From Candidatus Sericytochromatia bacterium (GTDB lineage Bacteria > Cyanobacteriota > Sericytochromatia > S15B-MN24 > JAQBPE01), in the NCBI GenBank assembly GCA_035285325.1, contig JAYKJB010000063.1:1-64000 (forward strand): DNA of 64,000 bases. Direction: 5' to 3'. A program made the position numbers and the translations under genes. This document shows, in pieces, positions 1 through 9,255 of the stretch (its first letter is position 1; each line of letters begins with the position of its first letter). Below the pieces are notes generated by a model. It was not told the DNA's origin. It saw only the letters and a program-made list of their open reading frames with translations, and made no database searches.

Positions 1-2371
1 GCAGGGAACGGCACAGCTCCAGTGGGGCCTGGTCCTTCGCGACCTCGGTGGCGCGTTCAAAGGCGGCCCTGGCCGCCTCATACCGGCTTGCCAGCTGGTG
101 GATCTTGCCCAGGCCGTTCAGCGAGCGCGCCAGCAAGGTGACGTCCCCCAGCATGTCGGCCAGGCGCACCGCTTCCTCGGAGACGCTCAGGGCAAGATCG
201 GCTTCCCCCAGGCTGCGATGGGCGGTCGCGCGGATCTCCAGCAACTCCAGGCAGGTGGCCGGTGGCATGTCGTCGGCCACCTCGAAGGCGGCCTGCGAGA
301 AATGTCGGGCCTCTGCGAACGCGCCCATGGCGAGGTTCTGGCGAGCCGCCTCCAGCATCCAATGGCGGGCCGTCAGGGGGGTTGGCCCGAGCAGCCCGTG
401 CTGGGCCAGCGCATTGACGGTGCGCAGGGAACGAGGCTCCTCGCTCAGGGCAGCCAGGGCCTCGAAGAGGCGACCGTGGAGGCCCTGAGCCTCCTCCGGA
501 GATAGCTGCGATGCCAGCCAGGCCGCGAATTGGGGGTCGCTCAGTCGGAAACCGAGGTCATCTTGCTTCACGAACTGCCGGGTTTGCAGCGTGGCCAGCG
601 CCTCGTCGATCGTGGCCTGTGAGACCTCCAGCGCACAGGCCGCCATCTCTGCGGACAGGGACGCCGCGTGCAGCGACAACAGGCGCACCAGGCGGAGGGC
701 CTCATCCGACAAGTCCGCGATGCGGGCCGCATAGAGCGATTGAAGCCCGTTCGGCAAGGCGTGCCCACCGCCACTGACCAGTTGCCAGCCGGCCTGTCGG
801 CGCACCAGTTGTCTGGTGGCGAGCAGGTAGCGCAGCAACTCCTCGATGAAGCGCGGAGAGCCCTGAGTGGCCGCGACGATCTGGCTGGCCACCGCCTCAT
901 CCAGTTGCTCGCAGCCCAGATTGGAGGCCACCATGCGGGCCACCTCGTCCGCTGGCAAGGGGGGCAAGGGGGTCTCCGCGAGGGCGTCTCCAACCGGTTG
1001 GTTGGTGGCCACCACCCAGGCGATCGGCGCCTTGCTGGTGAGTTCGAGCAGCGCGTTCAACAGCTTGTGGCTGGGACCGTCCGCGGCGTGCCAATCGTCG
1101 AGCAACACCAGCAGGCCGCGATGCGTGGCCACCGCTTCGAGCAGGCGCAGCAGGGCGACCTTGAGCGCACCGCCGAGGTCGCCGCCCTCGTCCTTGGCGC
1201 CTCCGGTGAACGGTCTTAGCGCCTGTTGTAGCTGCTGCGCCGGTTCCGGGGCAATGCTGCGGCCCAGCGCGAGCAGTTCCCGGGCCAGGTCCACCCAAGG
1301 CCCGTAGGGAATCGGATCGGCCGCGCAGAGGCCCGTGACCGTCGGCAGATCGATCAGGCGCGCCTGGCTGGCGGCCTCCTCCAGCAGGCGACTCTTGCCG
1401 AGGCCCGCCGCGCCCAGCAAGGCAATCGGGCGCGGTCGGTGTCCGTTGGCGGCCTCACCGGCGGCTGCCACCAGCTGGCTGAGTAGGGTCTGGCGACCGA
1501 CAAAGGGGCCTTGCAAGGGCAGGGCCAGGCTGTCCTCTTCCTCGGCAGGCAAGCCGAGCGCCCGCAGCACCTCGTTGGCCGACTGGGGGCGATCGAGGGG
1601 CCGTTTGGCGAGCAATCGTCCGATCAGGGCCTCGAGGTCGGCTGAGAGCTCCGGACGCAGGCTGCGCAGGCTGGCAGGCGCCGCAGTCAGATGCAGCTTG
1701 AGCGTTTCCGCCGCGCTCCCTCCCACGTGCGGCAAGCGCCCGGCCGCCAGTTCGTACAGCAAGACGCCCGCGGCATACAGGTCGGAGCGCTGGTCGGCCC
1801 TGCCCCGCTGGATCAGTTCGGGGGCCAGATGGCTGACCGTTCCTTCCAGCCCTTGGGCCCGGGTCCCGGCGGGGCCGGCCAGGCCGAAATCCATCAGCTT
1901 CAGGGCGCCCTGGGTGGTCCGCATCAGATTTTCGGCCTTGAGATCGCCGTGTACCAGCCCCTGGCGATGCAGGTGGGCCAGGATCGGCATGAGTTCGGCC
2001 ACCAGGTTTCGGATGGCGCCTTCCGGCCAGGTCTCGCCCGCAGGCAGTGCCTCCCCCTCGACCAGTTCCATCGCAAAGTACGGCAGGCCTTCCGCTGTCA
2101 GCCCCAGCGCTTGCACCTGCGGGATACCGGGGTGGTGCAACGCTTGCATCACCCGGTGTTCGCTCTTGAAGCGGCGTTGGGCGGCCACATCAGGCGCCAG
2201 TTCAGCCGCCATGACCTTCAGGGCCCAGACCCTTTGCGTGTCTTGGTCCAGCACGCGGTAGACGACCGCCATCCCCCCGGCGCCGAGTCGTTCCAGCACC
2301 TGATAGCGGTTCCCGACCAGTGTTCCGATGAGTCCTTCAGCGTCTGGCAAGGTGTCTTCCTGGGCCACCAC
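1..2371 (-). CDS. Ser/Thr protein kinase - AAA ATPase - TPR regulator (partial)
   Basis: The reading frame enters from the right and runs off the window at base 1, so the C terminus is missing. The N-terminal kinase has a glycine loop (GAGGMAVV), a lysine in ALKVMA, a catalytic loop HGDLKAENL and DFG (LMDFGLAG). HGD in place of HRD makes it a non-RD kinase. A STAND/AAA-type ATPase follows with a P-loop (LLGAAGLGKSRLLEE) and an acidic Walker B strand (LLVLLDDWH), then helical TPR-like repeats to the edge. No in-frame ATG precedes the kinase domain and an in-frame stop lies further upstream, so I chose GTG at 2371 (a second GTG follows directly). Family knowledge suggests a cytoplasmic signalling scaffold. 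It is a paralogue of the genes at 3461 and 17376. The target is unknown. Confidence 0.85.
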   Translation of the reverse strand, partial: MVAQEDTLPDAEGLIGTLVGNRYQVLERLGAGGMAVVYRVLDQDTQRVWALKVMAAELAPDVAAQRRFKSEHRVMQALHHPGIPQVQALGLTAEGLPYFAMELVEGEALPAGETWPEGAIRNLVAELMPILAHLHRQGLVHGDLKAENLMRTTQGALKLMDFGLAGPAGTRAQGLEGTVSHLAPELIQRGRADQRSDLYAAGVLLYELAAGRLPHVGGSAAETLKLHLTAAPASLRSLRPELSADLEALIGRLLAKRPLDRPQSANEVLRALGLPAEEEDSLALPLQGPFVGRQTLLSQLVAAAGEAANGHRPRPIALLGAAGLGKSRLLEEAASQARLIDLPTVTGLCAADPIPYGPWVDLARELLALGRSIAPEPAQQLQQALRPFTGGAKDEGGDLGGALKVALLRLLEAVATHRGLLVLLDDWHAADGPSHKLLNALLELTSKAPIAWVVATNQPVGDALAETPLPPLPADEVARMVASNLGCEQLDEAVASQIVAATQGSPRFIEELLRYLLATRQLVRRQAGWQLVSGGGHALPNGLQSLYAARIADLSDEALRLVRLLSLHAASLSAEMAACALEVSQATIDEALATLQTRQFVKQDDLGFRLSDPQFAAWLASQLSPEEAQGLHGRLFEALAALSEEPRSLRTVNALAQHGLLGPTPLTARHWMLEAARQNLAMGAFAEARHFSQAAFEVADDMPPATCLELLEIRATAHRSLGEADLALSVSEEAVRLADMLGDVTLLARSLNGLGKIHQLASRYEAARAAFERATEVAKDQAPLELCRSL

Positions 2372-2492
2372 CGCCTGGCTGTCACTCCGGTCGAACGCCG
2401 GCTGTGTGGTTCCTCCCCTTTGTACCCGGCCGACCTGGCCCGTAACCCCACACGATCACGCTGTCGTGCCGTTGTGGCGCCCCTGACGGGCG

Positions 2493-3464
2493 TCAGGTGA
2501 TCGTCTGTTCCTCGGGGAACAGGCCCTCGTCGCTGGTGGGGAACAGATCCCTCAACAGGGGGTGCTGGCGGGCGTTGATGGCCAGCCGGGAGAGCAAGGG
2601 AATCAGGGCCTGCAGCGGCGCGGTGTCTCCCCCCGCGCGTACCTCGGCCAGCTGGTCGTCCAGTTGTTGGAAATGCTGTCGTCCCGCCGCCAGGGTGGCG
2701 ATCAGTTCCGCATTGGTGCCGATGCCGAGCGCCAGCAGACGGGCCGTGCGGGTGCTGCCGGTCAGCAGGGCGCGCATGTCCATGGGCGTGTCCTTTTCGA
2801 TGATGTCCAGCGTCAGCAACAAGGTCTCCATCCGGGGCGCCAGGCTGGCCCGCAGGGTCTCGGCGCGGGCCAGCAGCTCTTCCCGATGTTTCTTGGCCTT
2901 GAGCCGCTCCACCGCGCTCATCTCGGCCGTCTTGGCCTTGGCCTGGAGCGTTTCGGGCGCTGGGAACAGCTGTGCCAGTACCCGGTCCTCCTTGAACACC
3001 TCGTGGAATCGGCAGAGGTAAAAAATTTGCAGCTTGAGCTCTTCGAGGGTTTGCTGCTGGGGGTGATTGCGGTCAAGTTCGGCCTGGGCCCGGATGATCA
3101 GGCGAACCGCCTCGTAAAAGCGAAAGACCGCGACCTGAATCTCGCGCACCAGTGCCGACTTGCCCAGCAGGCTGGTGGCCAGGTAGGCCACGATCTGTTC
3201 GCCCTTGGGGGACAGCGCGTGTTTGGGCTGAACGGCCTCCAGTCCGGGGATCTCCAGTTTGGCGCGCTCACAGGAACGCAACAGCAGCTCCACCCGCGGC
3301 TCCAGCGATTCGATGGTCTGAAGCGACTTTTTCACCATGTCGGCGGTTTGGCCGGCCAGCGCGCCGGTGTTGGTGAGCGGCCGCGTCTGAGGACGCAGGG
3401 GCTGGGTGCCCCCGAAACGTCCCAGGGGGGCGGTGCCGCGCTGAAAGCTATCTCGCTCGCTCAT
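2493..3464 (-). CDS. Unknown helical protein coupled to the upstream kinase
   Basis: The 323-aa product matches no family I recognise. It has no signal peptide or membrane segment. After about 40 residues that are probably disordered, it is almost entirely charged alpha helix, including a Lys/Glu-rich stretch near residues 175-205 (AVERLKAKKHREELLARAET) that could be a coiled coil. Its ATG (3464-3462) overlaps the TGA of the kinase gene at 3463-3461 (ATGA), so translation of the two is probably coupled. That context suggests a partner or substrate of the 1528-aa kinase, which is inference only. A second kinase gene starts about 120 bp downstream in the same direction. Confidence 0.8.
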   Translation of the reverse strand: MSERDSFQRGTAPLGRFGGTQPLRPQTRPLTNTGALAGQTADMVKKSLQTIESLEPRVELLLRSCERAKLEIPGLEAVQPKHALSPKGEQIVAYLATSLLGKSALVREIQVAVFRFYEAVRLIIRAQAELDRNHPQQQTLEELKLQIFYLCRFHEVFKEDRVLAQLFPAPETLQAKAKTAEMSAVERLKAKKHREELLARAETLRASLAPRMETLLLTLDIIEKDTPMDMRALLTGSTRTARLLALGIGTNAELIATLAAGRQHFQQLDDQLAEVRAGGDTAPLQALIPLLSRLAINARQHPLLRDLFPTSDEGLFPEEQTIT

Positions 3465-6400
3465 CGTGGCGCTCGACTCCCTTGCGGGCTGGGGAAGCGC
3501 TGCCAGAAGGCGGCGAGCATCTCCCCCAGGCGGACGAGGGTCGCCAGAGCGGCGACGTTCTCTTCCAGAATGTTGGGATGGTCCAGATACAGCACGCCCA
3601 GCGTGGCATCGCCGAGACGGACGGGCACGGCGTAGATCGAACGAAGCCCTAGGGCCTGGATGCTGGCGCGGCTCTGGAAGGCGGCATCGGCCTGGGCGTC
3701 CACCAGATGCAGCGGTTGTCCTTCGTCATGCACCCACCCGGCCACGCTGCTGGACACGTCTCCGGCCTCCTCGGGCAGCCGCTGTCCGGCTGCGTCGACC
3801 GCCAGCAAGGCACGGGTGCTGCGGCCTTCCAGCAGCAAGGCGCGGCTGGCCCGACAGAGCGCCAGCGCTTCGGTCGCCACCAGGGTGAAACCGGCCTCCA
3901 GGCTGTCGCTGGCCAGCAACCGCAGTGACAGGCGATGCAGCAAGCTCTGCTCCTCATAGGCCTGGCAAAGGTCGGCCCATTCGCGCGCCCGTCGGATGGC
4001 GATCGCCACCTGCCTCCCGAGCGCGAGCGCGAGGTCGAGCTCGGCGGGACCGAAATCGGGGTTCACTCGGCGCGAGTCCGCCAGCATGACCCCGAGCGTC
4101 TCCTCGCCATCATGGAGCGGCACCCCGAGAACGGTGCGCAGGTTCAGGGTCTGCACGCTGAGGCGGTTTGACAGGAGCGCATCCCCCGTCGCATCCTGCA
4201 CGAAAACGGGTTCGCCGCTCCACAGCACCTGGTCGGCCAGCCCCGTGCTGAAGGTGTCGCTCTCCCACGCTTCCAAACCGTAAAACACCTGTTTGGTGAC
4301 CTGGAAGCCGCTGTACAGCAGCAGGAACCCGCGTTCCGCCGCGGCGAGTTCGACCAGGGCGATCAGCGCGCGCTGCATGACCTCGTCCAGGTCCGTCTGC
4401 AAGGTGACCGCGCCAATCACCTCCGTCAACTGGCGCAGGCGGTCAAGCGAGCCTGCACCGGTCGGGGCTGCCACGTGCTGGAGCAGCGCGTGGCGCTCAG
4501 GCCAGACCAGATAGTCTGCGCGGGCCGCCTCGTCCAGATCGATCAGCAGCCGATTCAGTTGAGCCGGTGCCTCGAGCCGCTCCCGACTCGCCGCGAACTG
4601 GGTCCGGCCGAGCCCCCCTCGGCAGACTGCTTCGAGCACTGGACAGGCAGCGCCTTGCGCCAGGCTCAGTCCCTCGCTGAAGCGGCCGGCGGCGGCCTCG
4701 CGATCGAGCGGTTCCAGCACCCGGCCCCAGAGGGCCAGGATTTCCGCCCCCAGCAGCTGGAAGCTGTGCGACTCTGCCAGCTGCGCGGCCTCTTCGAGCA
4801 AGTTCAGCGCTGCGTCGGTCGCTTGCATCCGGAAGTGGCTTTCGGCCTCCCAGCGCAGGGCCTGGGCCAGGGCCAGCGGGTTTTGCGCGCGGCGGGCCAC
4901 CGCCACCATCTCGCGCAGGGCGTCCGCCGCCTGGGCATCCCCTGTGGCCAGCTTCAAGACCGACGCGAAGGCGGCCAGGGTCCCGGTCATCTGGATGTCT
5001 TCGCTGGCCACCGCCAGTTCCTCGGCCCGCGTCAGCTCCTCCGCCGCTCGGGTCAGGTGTCCCAGATGCAGCAGAGCCGTCAAGCGCCGGGCGTAGACGT
5101 TCAGCTCCAGGTACCGGTTGCCCAGATCCTGCGCCAGTTTCAGAGCGGTGTCGAGCTGTGCCAAGCCTGGCACGAGTTCCCCCTGCAGGATGCGGGCCAG
5201 GCCCAGGATGGCCAGGGCGTAGGCCTCCGGGAACTTGCGACCTTGCTTGCGGCTGAGCTCCGCGGCTTGCAGGGCGTGTGCCGTGGCTTCTTCCAGACGC
5301 CCCAGTTCCAGGTCGGTGGTGCCGAGGTTGAGGAGCGCAAAGCCCCGCTCGTTCGCCATGCTCATTTTCTGGGCAATCGACTGGCAACGCTCGAACAGGG
5401 CTCGGGCCTCTTCCACGCATCCCCGATTCAGATACACGTTCCCCAGATTGTTGCAGGCCTCGTGTAGATCGTAGGGGTTGTCGTGGGCCATGTTGTAGGC
5501 GATCGCCTCCTCGAGCAAGGCCAGGCCTTCGTCACGCTGGTCCGGATCGCTGGTGGCCAGCACGTAGCCGTACAGGCTCATGGCCGAGCCCACCATGGTG
5601 TCGACCGCGGCTTCGCGTCCTTGCTTCACCGCGTCGGCCAGCAAGCCGCGGGCCTTCACGGTGTCGCCCGAAAAATAGCTGGTCCGTCCGGCGTGCAGGC
5701 GGGCGCGCACGCCGGCCACCACATCGTCGGCCTGATCCGCCAGCGCCACGGCTTGGAGCAGCGCCTCGACGCCTTTGGCCAGGTTGCCCGTCACCTGGTA
5801 CGCGATCCCGAGCGAGGTCAGACACTGGGCGCGTGCCCCCGCATCACAGGCGGAAGAAGCCGGCAGCACTTCGTTTTCGAGTAACTTCAAGGCTTCGCTG
5901 CTGTCACCCTGCCAGCGCAGCGCCGCCGCCCAGGTGTCATACAGTTCGGCGCGCGCGCGGTCATCCAGCGGGGCAACGCCGGCGACGGCTTGCAACAGCG
6001 GCAGCAGGGCGGGCAGGGCACTGATGGCGCGGGCCAGTCGCGCCGCCGACAGCGTCCAGGCGATGGCGGCTTCCGGTTGTTCGCCGGCCAGGCAATGCCG
6101 GGCGATCGCCATACGCTCAGCCAGGCCAAGCTGGGTGGTGTTCGGCTGTTGCTCGCCTCGGCCACTGAGTTCCCAAGCAAGGCGGGCGTGCCAGGTGCAT
6201 TGCTCCGCTTCGGAGAAGCTGCTGGCCAGGGCCAAGGCCTGCGCGGGCCGCACGAAACGGAAGCTGCCTGCCTGGTAGGTCAGCGTTTCGCTGCTCTCCA
6301 GTTCCGCCAGGGCGGCGAAGACCTTTCCTTGGGGCAGGTCGGCCAGGGCCGTCAGGGCAGCCAGCGAGCCGCTCGGCCCGAACAGGGCGGCCAGTCGCCC

Positions 6401-8047
6401 CAACTGCTGGGCCTCCGCTCCGAGTTCGTTGAAGGCGGATTCCAGCACGACCCGGAGGCCACCGGGCAGCGCCAGCGTCCGGCCGTCCGGAATCTCCCAG
6501 CGCCGGCCGGCTCGCACCAGCAACCCTTTGTGGTACCAGTGCTCCAGCAGCGTGACCACCGTGCCGGGATTTCCCCCAGACAGGGTGGGCAAGGCCTCTT
6601 CGAGCAGTGCCGGCAGTTCCACCTCTCCCAGCATGGCTTGGGCCATGCGCCGGACCTCCCCGCTGTCCAACGGGACCAGCACGAGCGCGCGTTCCCCCTC
6701 GCTCGGCGCGTCTGCGCGCGTCAGGACCCAGTGCCAGTGGCAGCTTTCGCCCCGAGCTCGCAAAAAGGTCAGCAGGCTCTGCGAGGCCGGGTCAAGCTGG
6801 TCGGCGTCGTCGAGCAGCCAGGTGGCTCGGGGAGCGGCCGCCTCCGCCAGTTCGGCGATGGCGGCGTGCAGGCGCAGTTGCTCCCGGGGGCCATCCAGGG
6901 CGGCCGCCGGCGGCACCTCCAGGTCAGGCAGCAGGCGAACCAGAATCGGTGCAAGCCGCCCCAAGTTGGCGGGTTGGCGGCTCACCAGGGCCTTGAGCCA
7001 GGGGGTCAGGGCGGCATAGGGTGCCGCCTGTGCCCCCAGGCCCTGGGCCGACAGGGTGATCCAGCCGCGCAGCTGGGCCTCCGCCCGCCATGCCGCGAGC
7101 AGCAGGCTTTTGCCCGACCCTGCGCCGCCGACCAGGTGGAACAGCGAATGGCGCTCCCCCTCCACGGCGCGGGTCAGTTCCGCGAGCGGTTCCTCGCGCG
7201 CGATCATCGGGGCGCGCAACAGGCCAAGCGCCCGCTCGCCCTCGACGTCCAGCCCGAGCGCATCGAGCAGTTCCCAGCCGTCGCGGAATCGGTCGGCCGG
7301 CTGCTTGGCCAGCAGGCGGTGGACGGCGATCGCCATGTCCTCCGACACATCCGGGGCCAGGCTTTGCAGCGGGGGGGGCTCGAGCGTCAGGTGGGCGCGC
7401 AGCAACTCGACCGGCGCCCAGGTGAAATCGGGGTCGAAAGCTGGCCGGCCGGCCAGCAGGTGGTACAGGACGCCCCCCAGGGCGTACAGGTCGGCGCGTG
7501 GGTCACTGGCTGCCCCGCGGATGCACTCCGGGGCCACATAATGCAACGACCCACGGATGGGCTGGCCGGCGCGACCCGGCCGGCTGAGCAGGCCGAGATC
7601 CATCAATTTGGGCAGCCCGTCGTCCCGGAGTCGGATGTTTTCAGGTTTCAAATCGCCGTGCAGATAGCCCCGTGCGTGCAGGTAGGAGAGGGCGGCGACC
7701 AGGCCTGGGAGCCATTGGCGCAGCGAGGCTTCGGGGCAGCGTTCGCTGGCGGACAGGTCCACCCCGGGCACCGCTTCCATGGTGAAGAAGGGGCGGCCAT
7801 CCGCCAGCTCTCCATAGTCGTGACCGGCCACCAGGTTGGGGTGGCTCAGGGAGGTCATCGCACCAAATTCCTGTTTGAACAGGAAGCGCGATTCTTCGCG
7901 TTGCGCGCTCGTCGCATCGGGGGCGCCGTGGAGGATCTTCAGCGCGACCGCGCCGTCGCGCTCGCGATCGTGGACCAGATGAACCTCGCCCATGCCACCG
8001 CGGCCCAGCGGTCGAAGGTGCGCGTAGCGGCTAGGGAGCGACAGCAT
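3461..8047 (-). CDS. Ser/Thr protein kinase - AAA - TPR - GAF-GAF signalling protein
   Basis: The product is about 1528 aa. The kinase occupies residues 8-265 with GRGGMGEV, the VAIK-type lysine in ALKIL, and HGDLKPENI. The magnesium motif reads DLG (LMDLGLL) rather than DFG. An AAA/STAND ATPase follows, with P-loop GGAGSGKSLLL and Walker B TWLLDDAD, then a long TPR superhelix and two GAF domains near the C terminus. There is no recognisable catalytic output domain after the GAFs. I chose ATG 8047 because a TATAAT box at 8089-8084 puts the transcript start near 8077, downstream of the alternative GTG at 8080, and GAGG lies 10 nt before this ATG. The stop overlaps the next gene. Such kinase-AAA-GAF giants are typical of cyanobacteria-like and myxobacterial genomes. 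The signal sensed is unknown. Confidence 0.88.
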   Translation of the reverse strand: MLSLPSRYAHLRPLGRGGMGEVHLVHDRERDGAVALKILHGAPDATSAQREESRFLFKQEFGAMTSLSHPNLVAGHDYGELADGRPFFTMEAVPGVDLSASERCPEASLRQWLPGLVAALSYLHARGYLHGDLKPENIRLRDDGLPKLMDLGLLSRPGRAGQPIRGSLHYVAPECIRGAASDPRADLYALGGVLYHLLAGRPAFDPDFTWAPVELLRAHLTLEPPPLQSLAPDVSEDMAIAVHRLLAKQPADRFRDGWELLDALGLDVEGERALGLLRAPMIAREEPLAELTRAVEGERHSLFHLVGGAGSGKSLLLAAWRAEAQLRGWITLSAQGLGAQAAPYAALTPWLKALVSRQPANLGRLAPILVRLLPDLEVPPAAALDGPREQLRLHAAIAELAEAAAPRATWLLDDADQLDPASQSLLTFLRARGESCHWHWVLTRADAPSEGERALVLVPLDSGEVRRMAQAMLGEVELPALLEEALPTLSGGNPGTVVTLLEHWYHKGLLVRAGRRWEIPDGRTLALPGGLRVVLESAFNELGAEAQQLGRLAALFGPSGSLAALTALADLPQGKVFAALAELESSETLTYQAGSFRFVRPAQALALASSFSEAEQCTWHARLAWELSGRGEQQPNTTQLGLAERMAIARHCLAGEQPEAAIAWTLSAARLARAISALPALLPLLQAVAGVAPLDDRARAELYDTWAAALRWQGDSSEALKLLENEVLPASSACDAGARAQCLTSLGIAYQVTGNLAKGVEALLQAVALADQADDVVAGVRARLHAGRTSYFSGDTVKARGLLADAVKQGREAAVDTMVGSAMSLYGYVLATSDPDQRDEGLALLEEAIAYNMAHDNPYDLHEACNNLGNVYLNRGCVEEARALFERCQSIAQKMSMANERGFALLNLGTTDLELGRLEEATAHALQAAELSRKQGRKFPEAYALAILGLARILQGELVPGLAQLDTALKLAQDLGNRYLELNVYARRLTALLHLGHLTRAAEELTRAEELAVASEDIQMTGTLAAFASVLKLATGDAQAADALREMVAVARRAQNPLALAQALRWEAESHFRMQATDAALNLLEEAAQLAESHSFQLLGAEILALWGRVLEPLDREAAAGRFSEGLSLAQGAACPVLEAVCRGGLGRTQFAASRERLEAPAQLNRLLIDLDEAARADYLVWPERHALLQHVAAPTGAGSLDRLRQLTEVIGAVTLQTDLDEVMQRALIALVELAAAERGFLLLYSGFQVTKQVFYGLEAWESDTFSTGLADQVLWSGEPVFVQDATGDALLSNRLSVQTLNLRTVLGVPLHDGEETLGVMLADSRRVNPDFGPAELDLALALGRQVAIAIRRAREWADLCQAYEEQSLLHRLSLRLLASDSLEAGFTLVATEALALCRASRALLLEGRSTRALLAVDAAGQRLPEEAGDVSSSVAGWVHDEGQPLHLVDAQADAAFQSRASIQALGLRSIYAVPVRLGDATLGVLYLDHPNILEENVAALATLVRLGEMLAAFWQRFPSPQGSRAPR

Positions 8048-8083
8048 GGGAGCAAGACCTCGTCGGCGCCTGGACGGCACCTC

Positions 8084-8089
8084 ATTATA
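8084..8089 (-). promoter_or_regulatory. -10 box for the kinase gene at 8047
   Basis: A perfect TATAAT reads on the minus strand about 37 nt before the ATG at 8047. No convincing -35 hexamer lies 16-19 bp upstream. It decides the start codon of the kinase gene. Confidence 0.55.
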
Positions 8090-8166
8090 CCCGTGCCGCC
8101 TCCGCGTCCTCGCTTGCGCCCGGCAGTGAGGGCGTCACCCCAGTCACATCTGGAGGCCTGCCGTTA

Positions 8167-8175
8167 TGTTATACT
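8167..8175 (+). promoter_or_regulatory. Extended -10 promoter for exbB
   Basis: TGT followed by TATACT forms an extended -10 element about 90 nt before the exbB start. There is no clear -35 box, as expected for extended -10 promoters. The same TGTTATnnT core precedes rplI and metK. Confidence 0.5.
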
Positions 8176-8265
8176 TCGCTCCAAGCTCGGCCTTCCCGAC
8201 CAAGCTTCGCCCGCTCCTGCACCTGATTTCAGGTTTTGCTTCAAGATAAAGGACATCGACCCGGC

Positions 8266-8868
8266 ATGACCTTGCTGAACCTCCTCCGCGCCGGCGGTTG
8301 GACGATGGTACCGATCCTGCTCGCCTCGCTGGCCACCGTGGCCCTGCTGATCGAGCACGCGTGGTCGCTTGCGCGCGCCAAACGCCATCTTTACTGGCTA
8401 TGGCAGTACCCCGATAAGAAGGATCAGTTGCTGCTCAAGAAGCCCAACGATCTGGTGACCCAGTTCCTCGCTGAAGTCGAAGAGGGCCAGATTCGGGACC
8501 TGGGTGAGAGGCTCAACCTGGCCAACCAGATGGTCCTTTCCCAGGAACGGCGCATTTCCTGGCTCGGGACGATCGCCTCGATCGCGCCCCTGTTGGGTCT
8601 GATTGGGACGGTCTCAGGCATGATCCTGATCTTCTACCAGATTTCTGCGGCGCCCCCGGCCAATCCCTTGGCCGAGCTGTCTCGCGGCATTTCCGAGGCC
8701 CTGGTCGCCACCGCCGGTGGTCTGGTCGTGGCGATCGTGGCCGCCTTGGGCCACCACACGCTGCAGAACAGCAACGACGACCTGGCCATGGACCTCGATG
8801 CCTGGCTGAAGGACACCGCGGCGCCCGCGACCCCCGGAGGCTTGCCCCTTGCTCAGCCGATCAAGTAG
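8266..8868 (+). CDS. exbB: MotA/TolQ/ExbB proton channel protein
   Basis: The 200-aa inner-membrane protein is of the ExbB/TolQ family, which with ExbD/TolR couples the proton gradient to TonB or TolA. The first membrane segment is at about residues 10-28. The conserved core is near residues 105-180, with a Gly-rich segment (APLLGLIGTVSGMI) and a second segment around GISEALVATAGGLVVA. ATG 8266 was chosen because it gives a normal N terminus, with AAAGGA 12 nt upstream. The gene overlaps exbD by 20 nt. ExbB versus TolQ is not settled by sequence. The BtuF-like gene downstream favours a nutrient-uptake role. Confidence 0.88.
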   Translation: MTLLNLLRAGGWTMVPILLASLATVALLIEHAWSLARAKRHLYWLWQYPDKKDQLLLKKPNDLVTQFLAEVEEGQIRDLGERLNLANQMVLSQERRISWLGTIASIAPLLGLIGTVSGMILIFYQISAAPPANPLAELSRGISEALVATAGGLVVAIVAALGHHTLQNSNDDLAMDLDAWLKDTAAPATPGGLPLAQPIK

Positions 8869-9247
8869 GCGCACGCGTTCGCCACGCTTCGAACTGATAC
8901 CCATGATCGACGTGATGATGATTCTCACGATCTTTCTGGCGGTCATGGCGTTCTTGCCCCAGGTTCGCACCTCGATCACGGCGCAATTGCCGGAGGCCTC
9001 CTCGGCGGAGAACACGCCCCCGTCGCTGACGATCGAACTGACGCGCGACGGCCTCCGGCTCGAAGAGAAGCCCCAAACGCCGGACGGCCTCGTGGAGGAG
9101 GTCAAGGCTGCGGTCGAGAAGAACCCCGAAACCGCCTTCGTCATCGCGGCCGACAAGTCGCTGCCATACGAGCAGGTGATCGCGCTGATTGACCGGGTCA
9201 AGGGCAGCGGCGCCAAGCGCATCGGACTGGCCACCAGCACGCCTTGA
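8849..9247 (+). CDS. exbD: ExbD/TolR biopolymer transport protein
   Basis: The 132-aa protein has the ExbD architecture: a short basic cytoplasmic N terminus, one membrane helix (residues 16-36) containing the functional aspartate in the motif LIPMIDVMMIL, and a periplasmic domain ending in a typical strand-helix (VIAADKSLPYEQVIALIDRV). It starts at TTG, with GGAGG 8 nt upstream inside the end of exbB, so the two are translationally coupled. With ExbB it forms the proton-driven motor complex. No TonB is encoded in the window. Confidence 0.88.
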   Translation: MLSRSSRRTRSPRFELIPMIDVMMILTIFLAVMAFLPQVRTSITAQLPEASSAENTPPSLTIELTRDGLRLEEKPQTPDGLVEEVKAAVEKNPETAFVIAADKSLPYEQVIALIDRVKGSGAKRIGLATSTP

Positions 9248-9255
9248 GGTCCAGG

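Noticed and set aside
5990-8269. A 759-codon open frame on the plus strand opposite the kinase gene
   Set aside because: Gln/Gly/Arg/His-rich translation with no domain; it is the antisense shadow of a GC-rich kinase gene. The other long plus-strand frames at 1-2.5 kb, 4.5-5.5 kb and 19-24 kb are similar.
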